A stretch of DNA of 7,298 nt from Pseudomonadota bacterium (GCA_023399635.1 JAEWOP010000236.1:1-7298), one strand, 5' to 3'. Shown: positions 1-6,678, counted from the first letter of the stretch. Numbers and translations: made by a program. The notes: generated by a model from the letters alone, not told the origin.

Positions 1-29
1 CCGAGGATCATGGCTTTTGATTCGGTCAT
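1..29 (-). CDS. nagZ: Beta-N-acetylhexosaminidase NagZ, N-terminal fragment (cut by window edge)
   Basis: Only nine codons and two bases are present, read leftwards from an ATG whose complement is at 27-29. They give MTESKAMIL followed by an incomplete codon. This matches my memory of the start of rhizobial NagZ (MTESKAMILGCAG-type), a cytoplasmic glycoside hydrolase family 3 enzyme that removes N-acetylglucosamine from muropeptides during peptidoglycan recycling. The position supports the call: nagZ usually follows the SPOR-domain gene downstream of argS in Rhizobiaceae. There is no good Shine-Dalgarno sequence in the 20 bases before this ATG. The frame stays open upstream, with in-frame GTG and TTG codons, so an earlier start cannot be excluded from the sequence alone. 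An intrinsic terminator lies about 50 bases upstream, so nagZ may depend on readthrough or its own promoter. The catalytic region lies outside the window, so the call rests on a very short match plus context. Confidence 0.7.
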
Positions 30-72
30 GCGGCGATGATAGGCGCCCGCCACGAAAAAGGCGATCAACGGA

Positions 73-94
73 GGCCCCAAATGAAAACGGGGCC
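73..94 (-). other. Alternative hairpin sharing the terminator's 3' arm
   Basis: The terminator's second arm GGCCCC (94-89 on the minus strand) is also complementary to a GGGGCC at 78-73, leaving a 10-base loop. The two hairpins cannot form together. In the transcript the terminator stem is made first and has the tighter tetraloop, so it should win by default. The three-segment layout resembles an attenuator, but it could equally be a chance G/C-run match. There is no leader peptide or known ligand motif to support control. Confidence 0.3.
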
Positions 95-105
95 TTTCGG
101 CCCCG
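79..105 (-). terminator. Rho-independent terminator after the SPOR-domain gene
   Basis: On the minus strand the sequence CGGGGCC-GAAA-GGCCCCG (105 down to 88) forms a perfect 7-bp, nearly all G:C stem closed by a GAAA tetraloop. It is followed at once by TTTTCATTT (87-79). The stem begins 24 bases past the TAA stop of the SPOR-domain gene (130-132), where the end of the dgt-argS-SPOR transcript would be expected. The T tract is interrupted by CA, so termination may be incomplete and leave some readthrough into nagZ. Confidence 0.85.
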
Positions 106-129
106 CGTTCAATGTATCAGCACCGAAGC

Positions 130-3048
130 TTATTTCGCGACGAGGCAACTACCGCCGGCGGCGCGGTAGCGCTCGCAAAGAGCAACGGCATCGTTCTTGC
201 TGCCTGCCGGGATACGCACACGATAGAAGGTGCCTTTGCCGGCAACCTGTGCCTCGCGGATATCCACGCCGCGGCCGCCGATCACGGAAGAGAACTTGGC
301 GGACAGGTTCTTGTAAGACTTCTCCGCATCCGCGGCCGTGGGCAAGGAGGCGATCTGGATCACGTAGTCACCCGGCGCCAACGAGGCAACCTGCGTCTGC
401 GCCGCAGCGGGTGGCGAAGCGGCAACGGGCGCTGCAGGAGCCGTTGCGACGGGTGCCGGGCTGTCAACGGAAGCCGCAGTGTTTGCCACCTGCTGCGCAG
501 GGCGCCGTGTCGGAACCGGTGCCGAGATCGCAGACTGAACCGGTTCCGGCATGTCGGGCGCGACCGTGGAGGCATCCGCTGATGCCGGAACCACCGCAGC
601 CGCGGGGCTTGGCGATGTGTTCGCCGGCAGTGCTGCAGGTGCATCGGGGATCGAGGCTACTTCCACGCTCTTGACCGAAGCAGCCGGGACCTTCTGAGGC
701 TCCGAGGCGAGTGCGGACGGGGCAGCTTGCTGCGGAGAAGCGATGACTTCTTGCTCCACCAGCGTGCCATCCGGACGCACGATCATCGTCTTCACACGCC
801 GCGGCATGACTGAAACCGGCTGTTGGGAGGTTTCAGCAGCCATGCTGGCCTGCTCGACGCCCGGCACAAGCCGGTCTTCACGGAGATCGTCTTCCGCCAT
901 GACGTCTGCTGCATCCGCCATGTCCTCACCGTCCAGCGGAAACTGGTCGGTCATCAAGGTCTTCTGCACAACATCGACCGGCTCCTCGCTTGCGGAGATC
1001 AAGGCCTCCTGCTTCGGCGCTTCTGGAACCTGTCCGGCCACGCGGTCATAGACCGCCTTGTCCTGGTTCGGAACGGTCTTGCCGCCGGGATCCTTCGGCA
1101 GGACCTTCACGGGATCCGTGTCTGCTGCGATGACGATCGGCTCACCATTGGAAGCAACCAAGCTGGCCTCGCCGCCGAAGATCGCATAGGCGATCGAACC
1201 GCCGGCAACCAGGACCCCTGCAATGGCGAGCGGAAGAGCGAAGGCGGCAGCCGAGCGGCGCGAGCCTTCGATGAACCGACCGGATCCATGCTGCATGTCA
1301 GGCTGAGGCGGCAGTGGTGTCGTCAGACTGCGGCGGAAGTCCTGCTCAAGAGCCCGCTCGAAGTCATCAAGGTCAAGATATTCAGCCGTGGCTTTCTGGG
1401 GCTGCGCCGGAACCGCTTGTTCCTCCGGCCCACCAACCTCTGCCTGCTCGGGTTCAGCCGGCTGGAGCAGCGAAGCAAGCTCGGCATCGATGTCATATTC
1501 GTAGTCGTCACGATATTCCGGTACCGGCTCCTGCTCCTCGACCTGGAGTTCAGGCAGATGCAGATCGATGGCCGGTTCGATCTGCTCTTCCGTCTCGGTG
1601 ATCAGCGCAGGATCAAAGGCAAGCTCGGAGGAGGGTTCGGGAGCGGTATCCACCTGCTGCACCGGGGGTGGTGCCGGAGCTGCGAACTGCGGTGCAGACG
1701 GGATCGATGCGGCAACGGGCGCCGGAGAAGGCGCCGGCACGACACGCGCGATCGGCGACCAGGAAGCAGTAAACTGCGGCCGCTGCGCCGTCGAAGATGC
1801 CGGAGGTACTGGAGCAAATGCAGGTGCTGTTGCAGGCACAGGAGCGGTAGGCAGCGCGATCTCAGGCTCCGTCACCTGGCTCAACTCTTCGTCCGTGAAC
1901 ATGTCCGTCAGGTCGAGTTCCAGATCGTCGAGCGCAAGTTCGAACTCGTCGTCCTGCGTCCCCTCTACAGCCACGCTTGCAGGCGGTGCAGGCGGTGACA
2001 CCGGGATGCGGGAGAACCCAAGACTAGACGGATCCTCCTTGACTTCGAAAGGAAGATCGAAGCGCGGCTCCGAGATGATCGGTCCGGCTTCGCTCACAGG
2101 TGGCGCAGAAACATCGAGTTCCGACGACTTCAGAACTTCCTGCACCGGGACGACATCTGCGAACAGGGGCTTTTCCCCGCCACTCGCAGAACCTGAAGCT
2201 GGATCTTCGAACCGCGGCTCTTCAAACCGCTCGGAAACGACCGGGTGTTCGAGAACATCTGCATCCGGCTGGAGGTCAACCAGATCTAGCCGAACATCAG
2301 CAAGCTCCGCCTCGATCGTTTCTGTCGCGAAAGAGGGATCCAGTCGAGCAGGCTGTTCCGGACGCACCGGAGCGCTGCGCGGCGCCTCTTTGGCGGGATG
2401 AAAGTTCGCCAAGGGCATCCGGAATCCGGGCGTATAGATCGGTTTGCGTCCCGCGCGAGGGTCCGCATCCGGAGCGGGCATTTCGACAGAACCAAGAGAC
2501 AGTTCGAGTTCATCCGACAACGAGAGTGCCGGTGACGCTTGAGTCTCCTGCTCAACTTGGGTTACGAAATCGGCGGCCGGCAGAATGTCCGGCATGACAA
2601 CTGACGCATCGCCCTCATCCTGCGGTTCCGTTGCCACCAAGGACTGCCGTTCAACAGCAGGCTCCAGCTCGCAGGAGGGCTCTTCGGCGAAAACAAAATC
2701 AAGATCCTGCGAAGGCGACGAGGGCTGGTCGCGGTATTGCGGTGACAGATGGAACTCTGCCTGATCGACCGCCAGATCCATAGACTGAGGCTCATTGGTG
2801 GAGGCGCCGAAAGTCTCGACCGAGACGCTCGGCTGCTGCGGCTGATGCGGACGCGGCGCCTCGTACCGTTCGAACTCGTGCAGCAACTCATCTTCAAGGT
2901 TGAAGGCAGGCTCGCGACGCTCGGCAGCCGCCGGCTTGGGAACCAACCGCTCATCGTAACCAACGATACGGGCAAGTTCTGCCAGTGGGTCATCATCAGC
3001 GAAGTCCGGAACATCATCCCGGTTACGCGCAAAGTTGCTGTCTGCCAT
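130..3048 (-). CDS. Large SPOR-domain protein, single-pass inner-membrane protein (peptidoglycan/septum binding)
   Basis: The product is 972 residues. Residues 1-599 are predicted cytoplasmic and look disordered: acidic, rich in Pro, Ala and Glu, with short hydrophobic-acidic motifs near 52-62, 178-185, 366-384, 516-529 and 557-575, and a basic/aromatic patch at 200-223. A basic stretch (GSRRS, about 595-599) precedes one membrane segment at about 600-626, giving an N-in, C-out topology. A Pro/Ala/Ser-rich periplasmic linker follows (about 627-892), containing a RPDGTLVEQE element near 757-766. The last 80 residues (893-972, beginning GDYVIQIASL) form a SPOR domain with the typical YVIQIAS strand and FYRVRIPAG motif. 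SPOR domains bind glycan strands stripped of stem peptides at division sites, so a role in septation or cell-wall remodelling is likely. I chose the ATG at 3046-3048 because it has a GGAAG ribosome site and gives the family-like start MADSNFAR; an ATG 18 codons upstream lacks this. The gene follows argS by 66 bases and ends at a terminator. The precise role is unknown. Confidence 0.9.
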   Translation of the reverse strand: MADSNFARNRDDVPDFADDDPLAELARIVGYDERLVPKPAAAERREPAFNLEDELLHEFERYEAPRPHQPQQPSVSVETFGASTNEPQSMDLAVDQAEFHLSPQYRDQPSSPSQDLDFVFAEEPSCELEPAVERQSLVATEPQDEGDASVVMPDILPAADFVTQVEQETQASPALSLSDELELSLGSVEMPAPDADPRAGRKPIYTPGFRMPLANFHPAKEAPRSAPVRPEQPARLDPSFATETIEAELADVRLDLVDLQPDADVLEHPVVSERFEEPRFEDPASGSASGGEKPLFADVVPVQEVLKSSELDVSAPPVSEAGPIISEPRFDLPFEVKEDPSSLGFSRIPVSPPAPPASVAVEGTQDDEFELALDDLELDLTDMFTDEELSQVTEPEIALPTAPVPATAPAFAPVPPASSTAQRPQFTASWSPIARVVPAPSPAPVAASIPSAPQFAAPAPPPVQQVDTAPEPSSELAFDPALITETEEQIEPAIDLHLPELQVEEQEPVPEYRDDYEYDIDAELASLLQPAEPEQAEVGGPEEQAVPAQPQKATAEYLDLDDFERALEQDFRRSLTTPLPPQPDMQHGSGRFIEGSRRSAAAFALPLAIAGVLVAGGSIAYAIFGGEASLVASNGEPIVIAADTDPVKVLPKDPGGKTVPNQDKAVYDRVAGQVPEAPKQEALISASEEPVDVVQKTLMTDQFPLDGEDMADAADVMAEDDLREDRLVPGVEQASMAAETSQQPVSVMPRRVKTMIVRPDGTLVEQEVIASPQQAAPSALASEPQKVPAASVKSVEVASIPDAPAALPANTSPSPAAAVVPASADASTVAPDMPEPVQSAISAPVPTRRPAQQVANTAASVDSPAPVATAPAAPVAASPPAAAQTQVASLAPGDYVIQIASLPTAADAEKSYKNLSAKFSSVIGGRGVDIREAQVAGKGTFYRVRIPAGSKNDAVALCERYRAAGGSCLVAK

Positions 3049-3051
3049 CAG

Positions 3052-3058
3052 TTCTTCC
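3052..3058 (-). promoter_or_regulatory. Ribosome binding site deciding the SPOR-gene start
   Basis: The minus strand reads GGAAGAA-CTG-ATG. The GGAAG core sits five bases before the ATG at 3048, a normal spacing. It favours this start over the in-frame ATG at 3102, whose extra 18 residues (beginning MPTNHWQCPEYC) do not resemble the usual start of this family. Confidence 0.7.
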
Positions 3059-3090
3059 ACCCACCTACAGTACTCAGGGCATTGCCAGTG

Positions 3091-3104
3091 ATTTGTGGGC
3101 AAAT
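3091..3104. repeat. Small perfect inverted repeat in the argS-SPOR gap
   Basis: ATTTG-TGGG-CAAAT is a perfect 5-bp inverted repeat around a 4-base centre. It lies in the 66-base gap between argS and the SPOR gene. No T run follows on the minus strand, so it is not an intrinsic terminator. It could be a weak RNA hairpin, a protein site or chance. Confidence 0.3.
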
Positions 3105-3114
3105 GTTGGCGATG

Positions 3115-4872
3115 CTATCGCATCTCGTCCGGCGCGGCAGTGCCAGTGATGGCCAATCCCGACTTCAAAACAGAGGCAACAGCACGCACCAGCCCAAGTC
3201 TGGCAATACTCAATTCTCGGTTCTTATCGTTAACAAACCGTAATTCAGGCTGATCCTTGCCCTTGTTCCAATGGGCGTGGAAGAAGCTTGCCAGATCGTA
3301 GAGGTAGAATGCAAGTCTATGCGGCTCCTGTGACTGTGCCGCAGCCTCGATCAACCGTGGATATTCAGCGAGCTTGCCGATCAACTGAATCTCGTGGTCA
3401 TCAACGATGTGCTTGGTCATTCCAGAAAGATCAAGCGAATCAACATCAACGTCCGGGAACGCTTCCCGTGCCTGGCGGAAAACCGACATGCAGCGTGCAT
3501 GGGCATACTGCACATAGAAAACCGGATTGTCCTTCGACTGCTCCGTTACCTTTGCAAAATCGAAGTCCAGCGGCTCGGAATTCTTGCGGTAGAGCATCAT
3601 GAAGCGGACCGAATCACGCCCGACTTCGTCGACCACCTCACGCAGGGTGACGAAATCCCCCGAACGCTTGGACATCTTCACAGGCTCGCCATTGCGATAG
3701 AGCTTGACGAGTTGGCAAAGCAGAACAGTGAGCTTTACGCTGCCGCCCGAGATCGCCCGCGCCAGCGCCTCGAGGCGCTTGACGTAGCCACCGTGGTCCG
3801 CGCCGAGCACGTAGATCATCTCGTCGTAGCCGCGGTCGAACTTGTCCTTGAAGTACGCCACGTCAGCGGCGAAATAGGTGTAGCTGCCATCCGACTTGAT
3901 CAGCGGCCGGTCGATATCGTCACCCACTTCGGTGGAGCGGAACAGCGTCTGCTCGCGATCCTCCCAATCTTCCGGCACCTGACCCTTCGGCGGCGGCAAT
4001 GCTCCGCGGTAGACATGTCCCTTGAAGGTCAGGTCATTGATCGCGGCCCGGATGCGCTGTGCTCCTTCCGCATGCAGCCTCCGCTCCGAGAAGAAGACGT
4101 CATGACGGACGTTTAGCGCCTCCAGGTCCTCGCGGATCATCGCCATCATCGCATCGATCGCGCGATCCTTGACCAGCGGCATCCATTCTTCTTCCGGCAT
4201 GGTGTGAAGCCGTACGCCAAATTCCTTGGCCAGGGCCTCTCCAACCGGCACAAGATAGTCGCCCGGATAAAGACCAGCGGGGATCTCGCCGACATCCTCT
4301 CCCAGAGCCTCACGGTAGCGAAGGAAGACGGAGCGAGCCAACACTTCGATCTGGCTGCCGGCGTCGTTGATGTAGTACTCTTTGGTGACCTCATACCCTG
4401 CAAAGGCAAGCAGGTTGGCCAGCGCGTCGCCAACCACGGCGCCACGGCAATGACCGACATGCATGGGACCCGTCGGATTGGCCGAAACATATTCAACATT
4501 CGTCTTGCGGCCGGAGCCGACCGTGGAGCGACCGAAATCTTCTCCTGCCTCAATGATCGAAGCCAGAAGACGCTGCCAGTAGCTCTTTCCAAGACGGATG
4601 TTGATGAAACCGGGACCGGCAATGGAAACATCTACGATGTCCGCATCTTCCCGCAGGCGCGGGGCGATCAGTTCAGCCAGCGCCCGAGGATTTGTGCCAA
4701 GCGGCTTTGCCAGAACCATGGCAGCATTGGTTGCAACGTCACCGTGGCTCGGATCGCGCGGCGGCTCCACCGTGATCCGGCCAAAGTCGACTTCGCTGCG
4801 CTTCTCCCTGATCAAGTCGATCGTTTCGAGCGCATTCTCTAGTCTTTTCTCGAAGTCGGCAAAGAGATTCAT
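3115..4872 (-). CDS. argS: Arginyl-tRNA synthetase (class I)
   Basis: The 585-residue product is the full length expected for bacterial ArgS. It charges tRNA-Arg with arginine using ATP, in the cytoplasm. An N-terminal tRNA-recognition (Add1-like) domain covers about residues 1-110. The class I signature HVGH is at 138-141 inside ANPTGPMHVGHCRGA. Further family landmarks are YYINDAGSQ (167-174 region), GADH at 357-360 and a KMSKR loop at 399-403. Many ArgS proteins have lost or degraded KMSK; here it is intact. The C-terminal DALR anticodon-binding domain starts near FYVQYAHAR (452-460) and runs to the end. The start MNLFADFEKRLENAL is typical of rhizobial ArgS, and no better in-frame start is visible. 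Its ribosome site is poor: the only AAGGA upstream lies 24 bases from the ATG. It lies 55 bases downstream of dgt on the same strand and is probably co-transcribed with it. Confidence 0.98.
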   Translation of the reverse strand: MNLFADFEKRLENALETIDLIREKRSEVDFGRITVEPPRDPSHGDVATNAAMVLAKPLGTNPRALAELIAPRLREDADIVDVSIAGPGFINIRLGKSYWQRLLASIIEAGEDFGRSTVGSGRKTNVEYVSANPTGPMHVGHCRGAVVGDALANLLAFAGYEVTKEYYINDAGSQIEVLARSVFLRYREALGEDVGEIPAGLYPGDYLVPVGEALAKEFGVRLHTMPEEEWMPLVKDRAIDAMMAMIREDLEALNVRHDVFFSERRLHAEGAQRIRAAINDLTFKGHVYRGALPPPKGQVPEDWEDREQTLFRSTEVGDDIDRPLIKSDGSYTYFAADVAYFKDKFDRGYDEMIYVLGADHGGYVKRLEALARAISGGSVKLTVLLCQLVKLYRNGEPVKMSKRSGDFVTLREVVDEVGRDSVRFMMLYRKNSEPLDFDFAKVTEQSKDNPVFYVQYAHARCMSVFRQAREAFPDVDVDSLDLSGMTKHIVDDHEIQLIGKLAEYPRLIEAAAQSQEPHRLAFYLYDLASFFHAHWNKGKDQPELRFVNDKNRELSIARLGLVRAVASVLKSGLAITGTAAPDEMR

Positions 4873-4927
4873 GTGATCAAAACCGCACGAGGCGGATCCT
4901 TAAAGAGCCGTTGCTGTTGGCGGGTGC

Positions 4928-6145
4928 CTAACGCAAATCGGGAGTCCGGTCAAACAACTCACCATGGGCGCGCACGGCGTAGGAATCGGTCATGCCGGCA
5001 AGATAATCGCCCACGTGGCGCGCTCGGGCAGGCGCGGAAAGCCCCGCCATATGCTCGACCCAGTAGTGGCTTCGCATCAATGACGGATCCTGAAGATAGG
5101 CTCCGAACAGGTCGGTGACGATCTGCGCCGCGCCGGTGCGGATCCGCATGATCTCCGGGTGGCGGTAGATGTGCGAGAAGAGCAGCTTCTTGATCTGCCG
5201 GTCGGTTTGCGCCATCTCCTCGGAAAAGGATGCGATGACCCGGCCACAGGCGCGTACATCGGCGCAGCTCTGCGGTTTGACCTGCCTCAGGTTTTCCTGG
5301 GCGCAACCAATCACGTCCTCCACCATCCGGGTGATCTGCCGGCGCATCATCTCGTGGGTGAAACGGCTCGCCTCAAGATGCGGATAGCGGTCACGCACTT
5401 CCTTCATCAACTGCGCAAGGAAGGGCACCTCCTCCAGCATCTCGAAGGTGAGGTAGCCGGCGCGCAATCCGTCGTCGATATCATGCGTGTTGTAGGCAAT
5501 ATCGTCTGCAATTGCCGCCACCTGCGCCTCCAGGCTCGCGTAACTTGCAAGCTCCAGGTCATGGAGCTGGCAATAGTCGCGGATCGGTTGCGGAACCGGT
5601 CCTCGGGTTCCCTCGCCTTGTGGCGTCAGCAGTGGCCCGTTGTGCTTGACCAGACCCTCGAGCGATTCCCAGGTCAGATTGAGCCCGTCGAAATCGGCAT
5701 ATCGCCGCTCCAGCTTGGTGACGATGCGCAGCGACTGGGCGTTATGGTCAAAGCCACCATAAGGCTTCAGCACCTCGTCCAGAGCATCCTCTCCGGTATG
5801 CCCGAACGGCGTGTGGCCGAAGTCATGAACGAGTGCAACGCCTTCGGCGAGATCCTCATCCAGCTTCAGCGCACGGGCGAGTGCGCGGGCAATCTGGGCG
5901 ACTTCAATCGTATGCGTCAGGCGGGTGCGGAAATGGTCGCCGTCGGGGCTGATGAAGACTTGCGTCTTGTGTTTCAGGCGGCGGAATGCGGTGGCATGCA
6001 CGATCCGGTCGCGATCACGCTGAAATTCCGAGCGGGTGAGACTCTCTCCTTCCGGAAAAAGCCGGCCCCGCGAGGCCCAAGGATTGGCCGCGAACGAGGC
6101 CTTCTCACCGCCGCCATAGCCAAGCGCGTTTCTGTCAATCGCCAT
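4928..6145 (-). CDS. dgt: Deoxyguanosinetriphosphate triphosphohydrolase-like protein (HD-domain dNTPase)
   Basis: The 405-residue product matches the length I know for rhizobial Dgt-like proteins. The family hydrolyses dNTPs to deoxynucleosides and triphosphate, helping control dNTP pools. Landmarks in order are RDRDRIVHATAFRRLKHKTQV (residues 43-63, spanning the substrate-binding basic patch), H78 in RTRLTHTIEV, the HD pair H107-D108 in LVHDFGHTPFGH, and D214/D215 in IADDIAYNTHDIDDG. H78, H107, D108 and one of D214/D215 would form the metal site. I chose the ATG at 6143-6145 because AGGAGG (6162-6157 on the minus strand) lies 11 bases upstream and the product starts MAIDRNALGYGG, as in relatives. 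An ATG 14 codons further up has no ribosome site. It heads a likely dgt-argS-SPOR operon and diverges from erpA. Substrate preference cannot be told from sequence; annotators often label this group type 2 dGTPase-like. Confidence 0.95.
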   Translation of the reverse strand: MAIDRNALGYGGGEKASFAANPWASRGRLFPEGESLTRSEFQRDRDRIVHATAFRRLKHKTQVFISPDGDHFRTRLTHTIEVAQIARALARALKLDEDLAEGVALVHDFGHTPFGHTGEDALDEVLKPYGGFDHNAQSLRIVTKLERRYADFDGLNLTWESLEGLVKHNGPLLTPQGEGTRGPVPQPIRDYCQLHDLELASYASLEAQVAAIADDIAYNTHDIDDGLRAGYLTFEMLEEVPFLAQLMKEVRDRYPHLEASRFTHEMMRRQITRMVEDVIGCAQENLRQVKPQSCADVRACGRVIASFSEEMAQTDRQIKKLLFSHIYRHPEIMRIRTGAAQIVTDLFGAYLQDPSLMRSHYWVEHMAGLSAPARARHVGDYLAGMTDSYAVRAHGELFDRTPDLR

Positions 6146-6156
6146 TCTGCCCCAGG

Positions 6157-6162
6157 CCTCCT
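6157..6162 (-). promoter_or_regulatory. Ribosome binding site deciding the dgt start
   Basis: AGGAGG on the minus strand is followed by CCTGGGGCAGA (11 bases) and the ATG at 6145. The motif is strong and the spacing a little long. It supports the 405-residue form over the 419-residue form starting at 6187. Confidence 0.65.
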
Positions 6163-6243
6163 GCTTGCCCGCCCATTGACGTGCCATTTAAGGCTTCATA
6201 CCTATAGTGCAATGCGACCCATAGCCGAGACTACCAACCTTTC

Positions 6244-6260
6244 CCGAGCCTTGACCTCGG
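6244..6260 (+). other. Small hairpin beside the erpA ribosome binding site
   Basis: CCGAG (6244-6248) can pair with CTCGG (6256-6260) around a 7-base loop. The stem ends one base before the AGGAG ribosome site. A stem this short would only mildly affect initiation, if at all, and chance is a fair explanation. Confidence 0.25.
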
Positions 6261-6261
6261 C

Positions 6262-6266
6262 AGGAG
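6262..6266 (+). promoter_or_regulatory. erpA ribosome binding site
   Basis: AGGAG lies five bases before the ATG at 6272, which is ideal spacing. It fixes the start of erpA and shows that the open frame continuing upstream, antisense to dgt, is not part of the gene. Confidence 0.85.
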
Positions 6267-6271
6267 ACGAT

Positions 6272-6604
6272 ATGACCACCCCTAATGTCACCCTTTCCAA
6301 CGCTGCGGCGAAACGGATTTCGGAGATCGTCGCGAGCGAAGCCGGCAAGACGGCGCTTCGTGTCTCGGTGGAAGGCGGTGGTTGCTCAGGCTTCTCCTAC
6401 AAGTTCGACCTGGTGGAAGCACCCGATGCCGATGACGTGGTCATTGCCAATGGAGAGGCGAAGGTGCTGATCGACAGCCTTTCGCTGGTCTACATGGAGG
6501 GATCTGAAATCGACTTCGTGGACAATCTCCTCGGTCAGTCCTTCCAGATCAGGAATCCGAATGCTGTTGCGAGCTGCGGCTGCGGCACCAGTTTTTCCAT
6601 CTGA
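6272..6604 (+). CDS. erpA: A-type iron-sulfur carrier, ErpA-like (HesB/IscA family)
   Basis: The 110-residue product spans a whole A-type carrier domain. It carries the three conserved cysteines: C38 in GGGCSGF, and C102 and C104 in the C-terminal SCGCGTSF. These bind an Fe-S cluster that the protein hands to apo-targets in the cytoplasm. Other family marks are the internal YKFDLV strand and VYMEGSEIDFVD. The start is fixed by AGGAG five bases upstream, and the length is typical. ErpA, IscA and SufA are hard to separate by sequence. I favour ErpA because this gene stands alone, with no suf or isc genes beside it, and because the gene next to dgt and xthA in rhizobia is usually named erpA. xthA follows 74 bases downstream on the same strand with no terminator between, so the two may share a transcript. 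Confidence 0.9.
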   Translation: MTTPNVTLSNAAAKRISEIVASEAGKTALRVSVEGGGCSGFSYKFDLVEAPDADDVVIANGEAKVLIDSLSLVYMEGSEIDFVDNLLGQSFQIRNPNAVASCGCGTSFSI

Positions 6605-6649
6605 GCGCTTCGTAAGAGTGACTTCCAAAGAGCGCGCCGTCCGGTAAAA

Positions 6650-6654
6650 GGAGG
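6650..6654 (+). promoter_or_regulatory. Strong but distant Shine-Dalgarno sequence before xthA
   Basis: GGAGG, within AAAAGGAGGG, lies 24 bases before the xthA ATG at 6679, far beyond the usual 5-10 bases. Only a weak GGA (6670-6672) is at normal distance. The xthA frame has a TGA at 6658-6660 and no start codon between it and 6679, so no upstream start can use this site. A GTG at 6657-6659 in another frame is only two bases from the GGAGG. Confidence 0.4.
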
Positions 6655-6678
6655 GTGTGAACGAGAAGTGGATCGCCG

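Larger units (their letters stand above)
6146..6271. promoter_or_regulatory. Divergent dgt/erpA promoter region
   Basis: This 126-base gap separates dgt (minus) from erpA (plus), so promoters for both should lie here. I cannot fix either with confidence. On the minus strand TTGCAC (6212-6207) is a plausible -35 box, followed after 17 bases by a poor AAATGG (6189-6184). On the plus strand TATAGT (6203-6208) resembles a -10 box, but the nearest TTGACG (6176-6181) is 21 bases away, which is too far. I see no convincing RirA-, Fur- or IscR-type operator by eye. Confidence 0.45.

Noticed and set aside
36..674. Plus-strand open frame of 212 codons, with a GGAGG seven bases before an internal ATG at 81.
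   Set aside because: It is mostly antisense to the SPOR domain and linker, its product is Arg/Pro-rich with no recognisable family, and the apparent ribosome site is just the complement of the G/C-rich terminator segment.
823..1998. Plus-strand open frame of 391 codons antisense to the SPOR gene, plus the overlapping one at 1568-2401.
   Set aside because: Their Arg/Cys-rich or Ser/Gly-rich products are what the complement of a high-G+C, Pro/Ala/Glu-rich gene yields. The opposite strand encodes a membrane segment and SPOR domain in the correct frame.
3049..3102. N-terminal extension of the SPOR protein by 18 residues from an ATG at 3102.
   Set aside because: The extension has Cys and Trp residues unlike the family's start, and the downstream ATG at 3048 has the ribosome site.
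3084..3150. Direct repeat GCCAGTGAT at 3084-3092 and 3142-3150 around the end of argS.
   Set aside because: Nine bases, one copy inside argS coding sequence and one in the gap, with no associated mobile element. Chance is the simplest explanation.
3394..4842. Long plus-strand open frames (3394-4116 and 4204-4842) opposite argS.
   Set aside because: argS is full length with intact HVGH and KMSKR motifs on the minus strand. The antisense products look like complement shadows with no family features or ribosome sites.
6146..6187. N-terminal extension of Dgt by 14 residues from an ATG at 6187.
   Set aside because: It has no ribosome site, whereas AGGAGG precedes the ATG at 6145, and the shorter product matches the usual 405-residue family length.
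5159..6271. Plus-strand frame open continuously from within dgt into erpA, suggesting a 481-residue fusion protein.
   Set aside because: The first 371 codons are antisense to the conserved dgt gene and match nothing, while a well-placed AGGAG and ATG at 6272 start a complete ErpA.
6605..6635. GCGCT (6605-6609) pairing with AGCGC (6631-6635) after erpA, as a possible terminator.
   Set aside because: The stem is only 5 bp with a 21-base loop and no T run follows, so it would not act as an intrinsic terminator.
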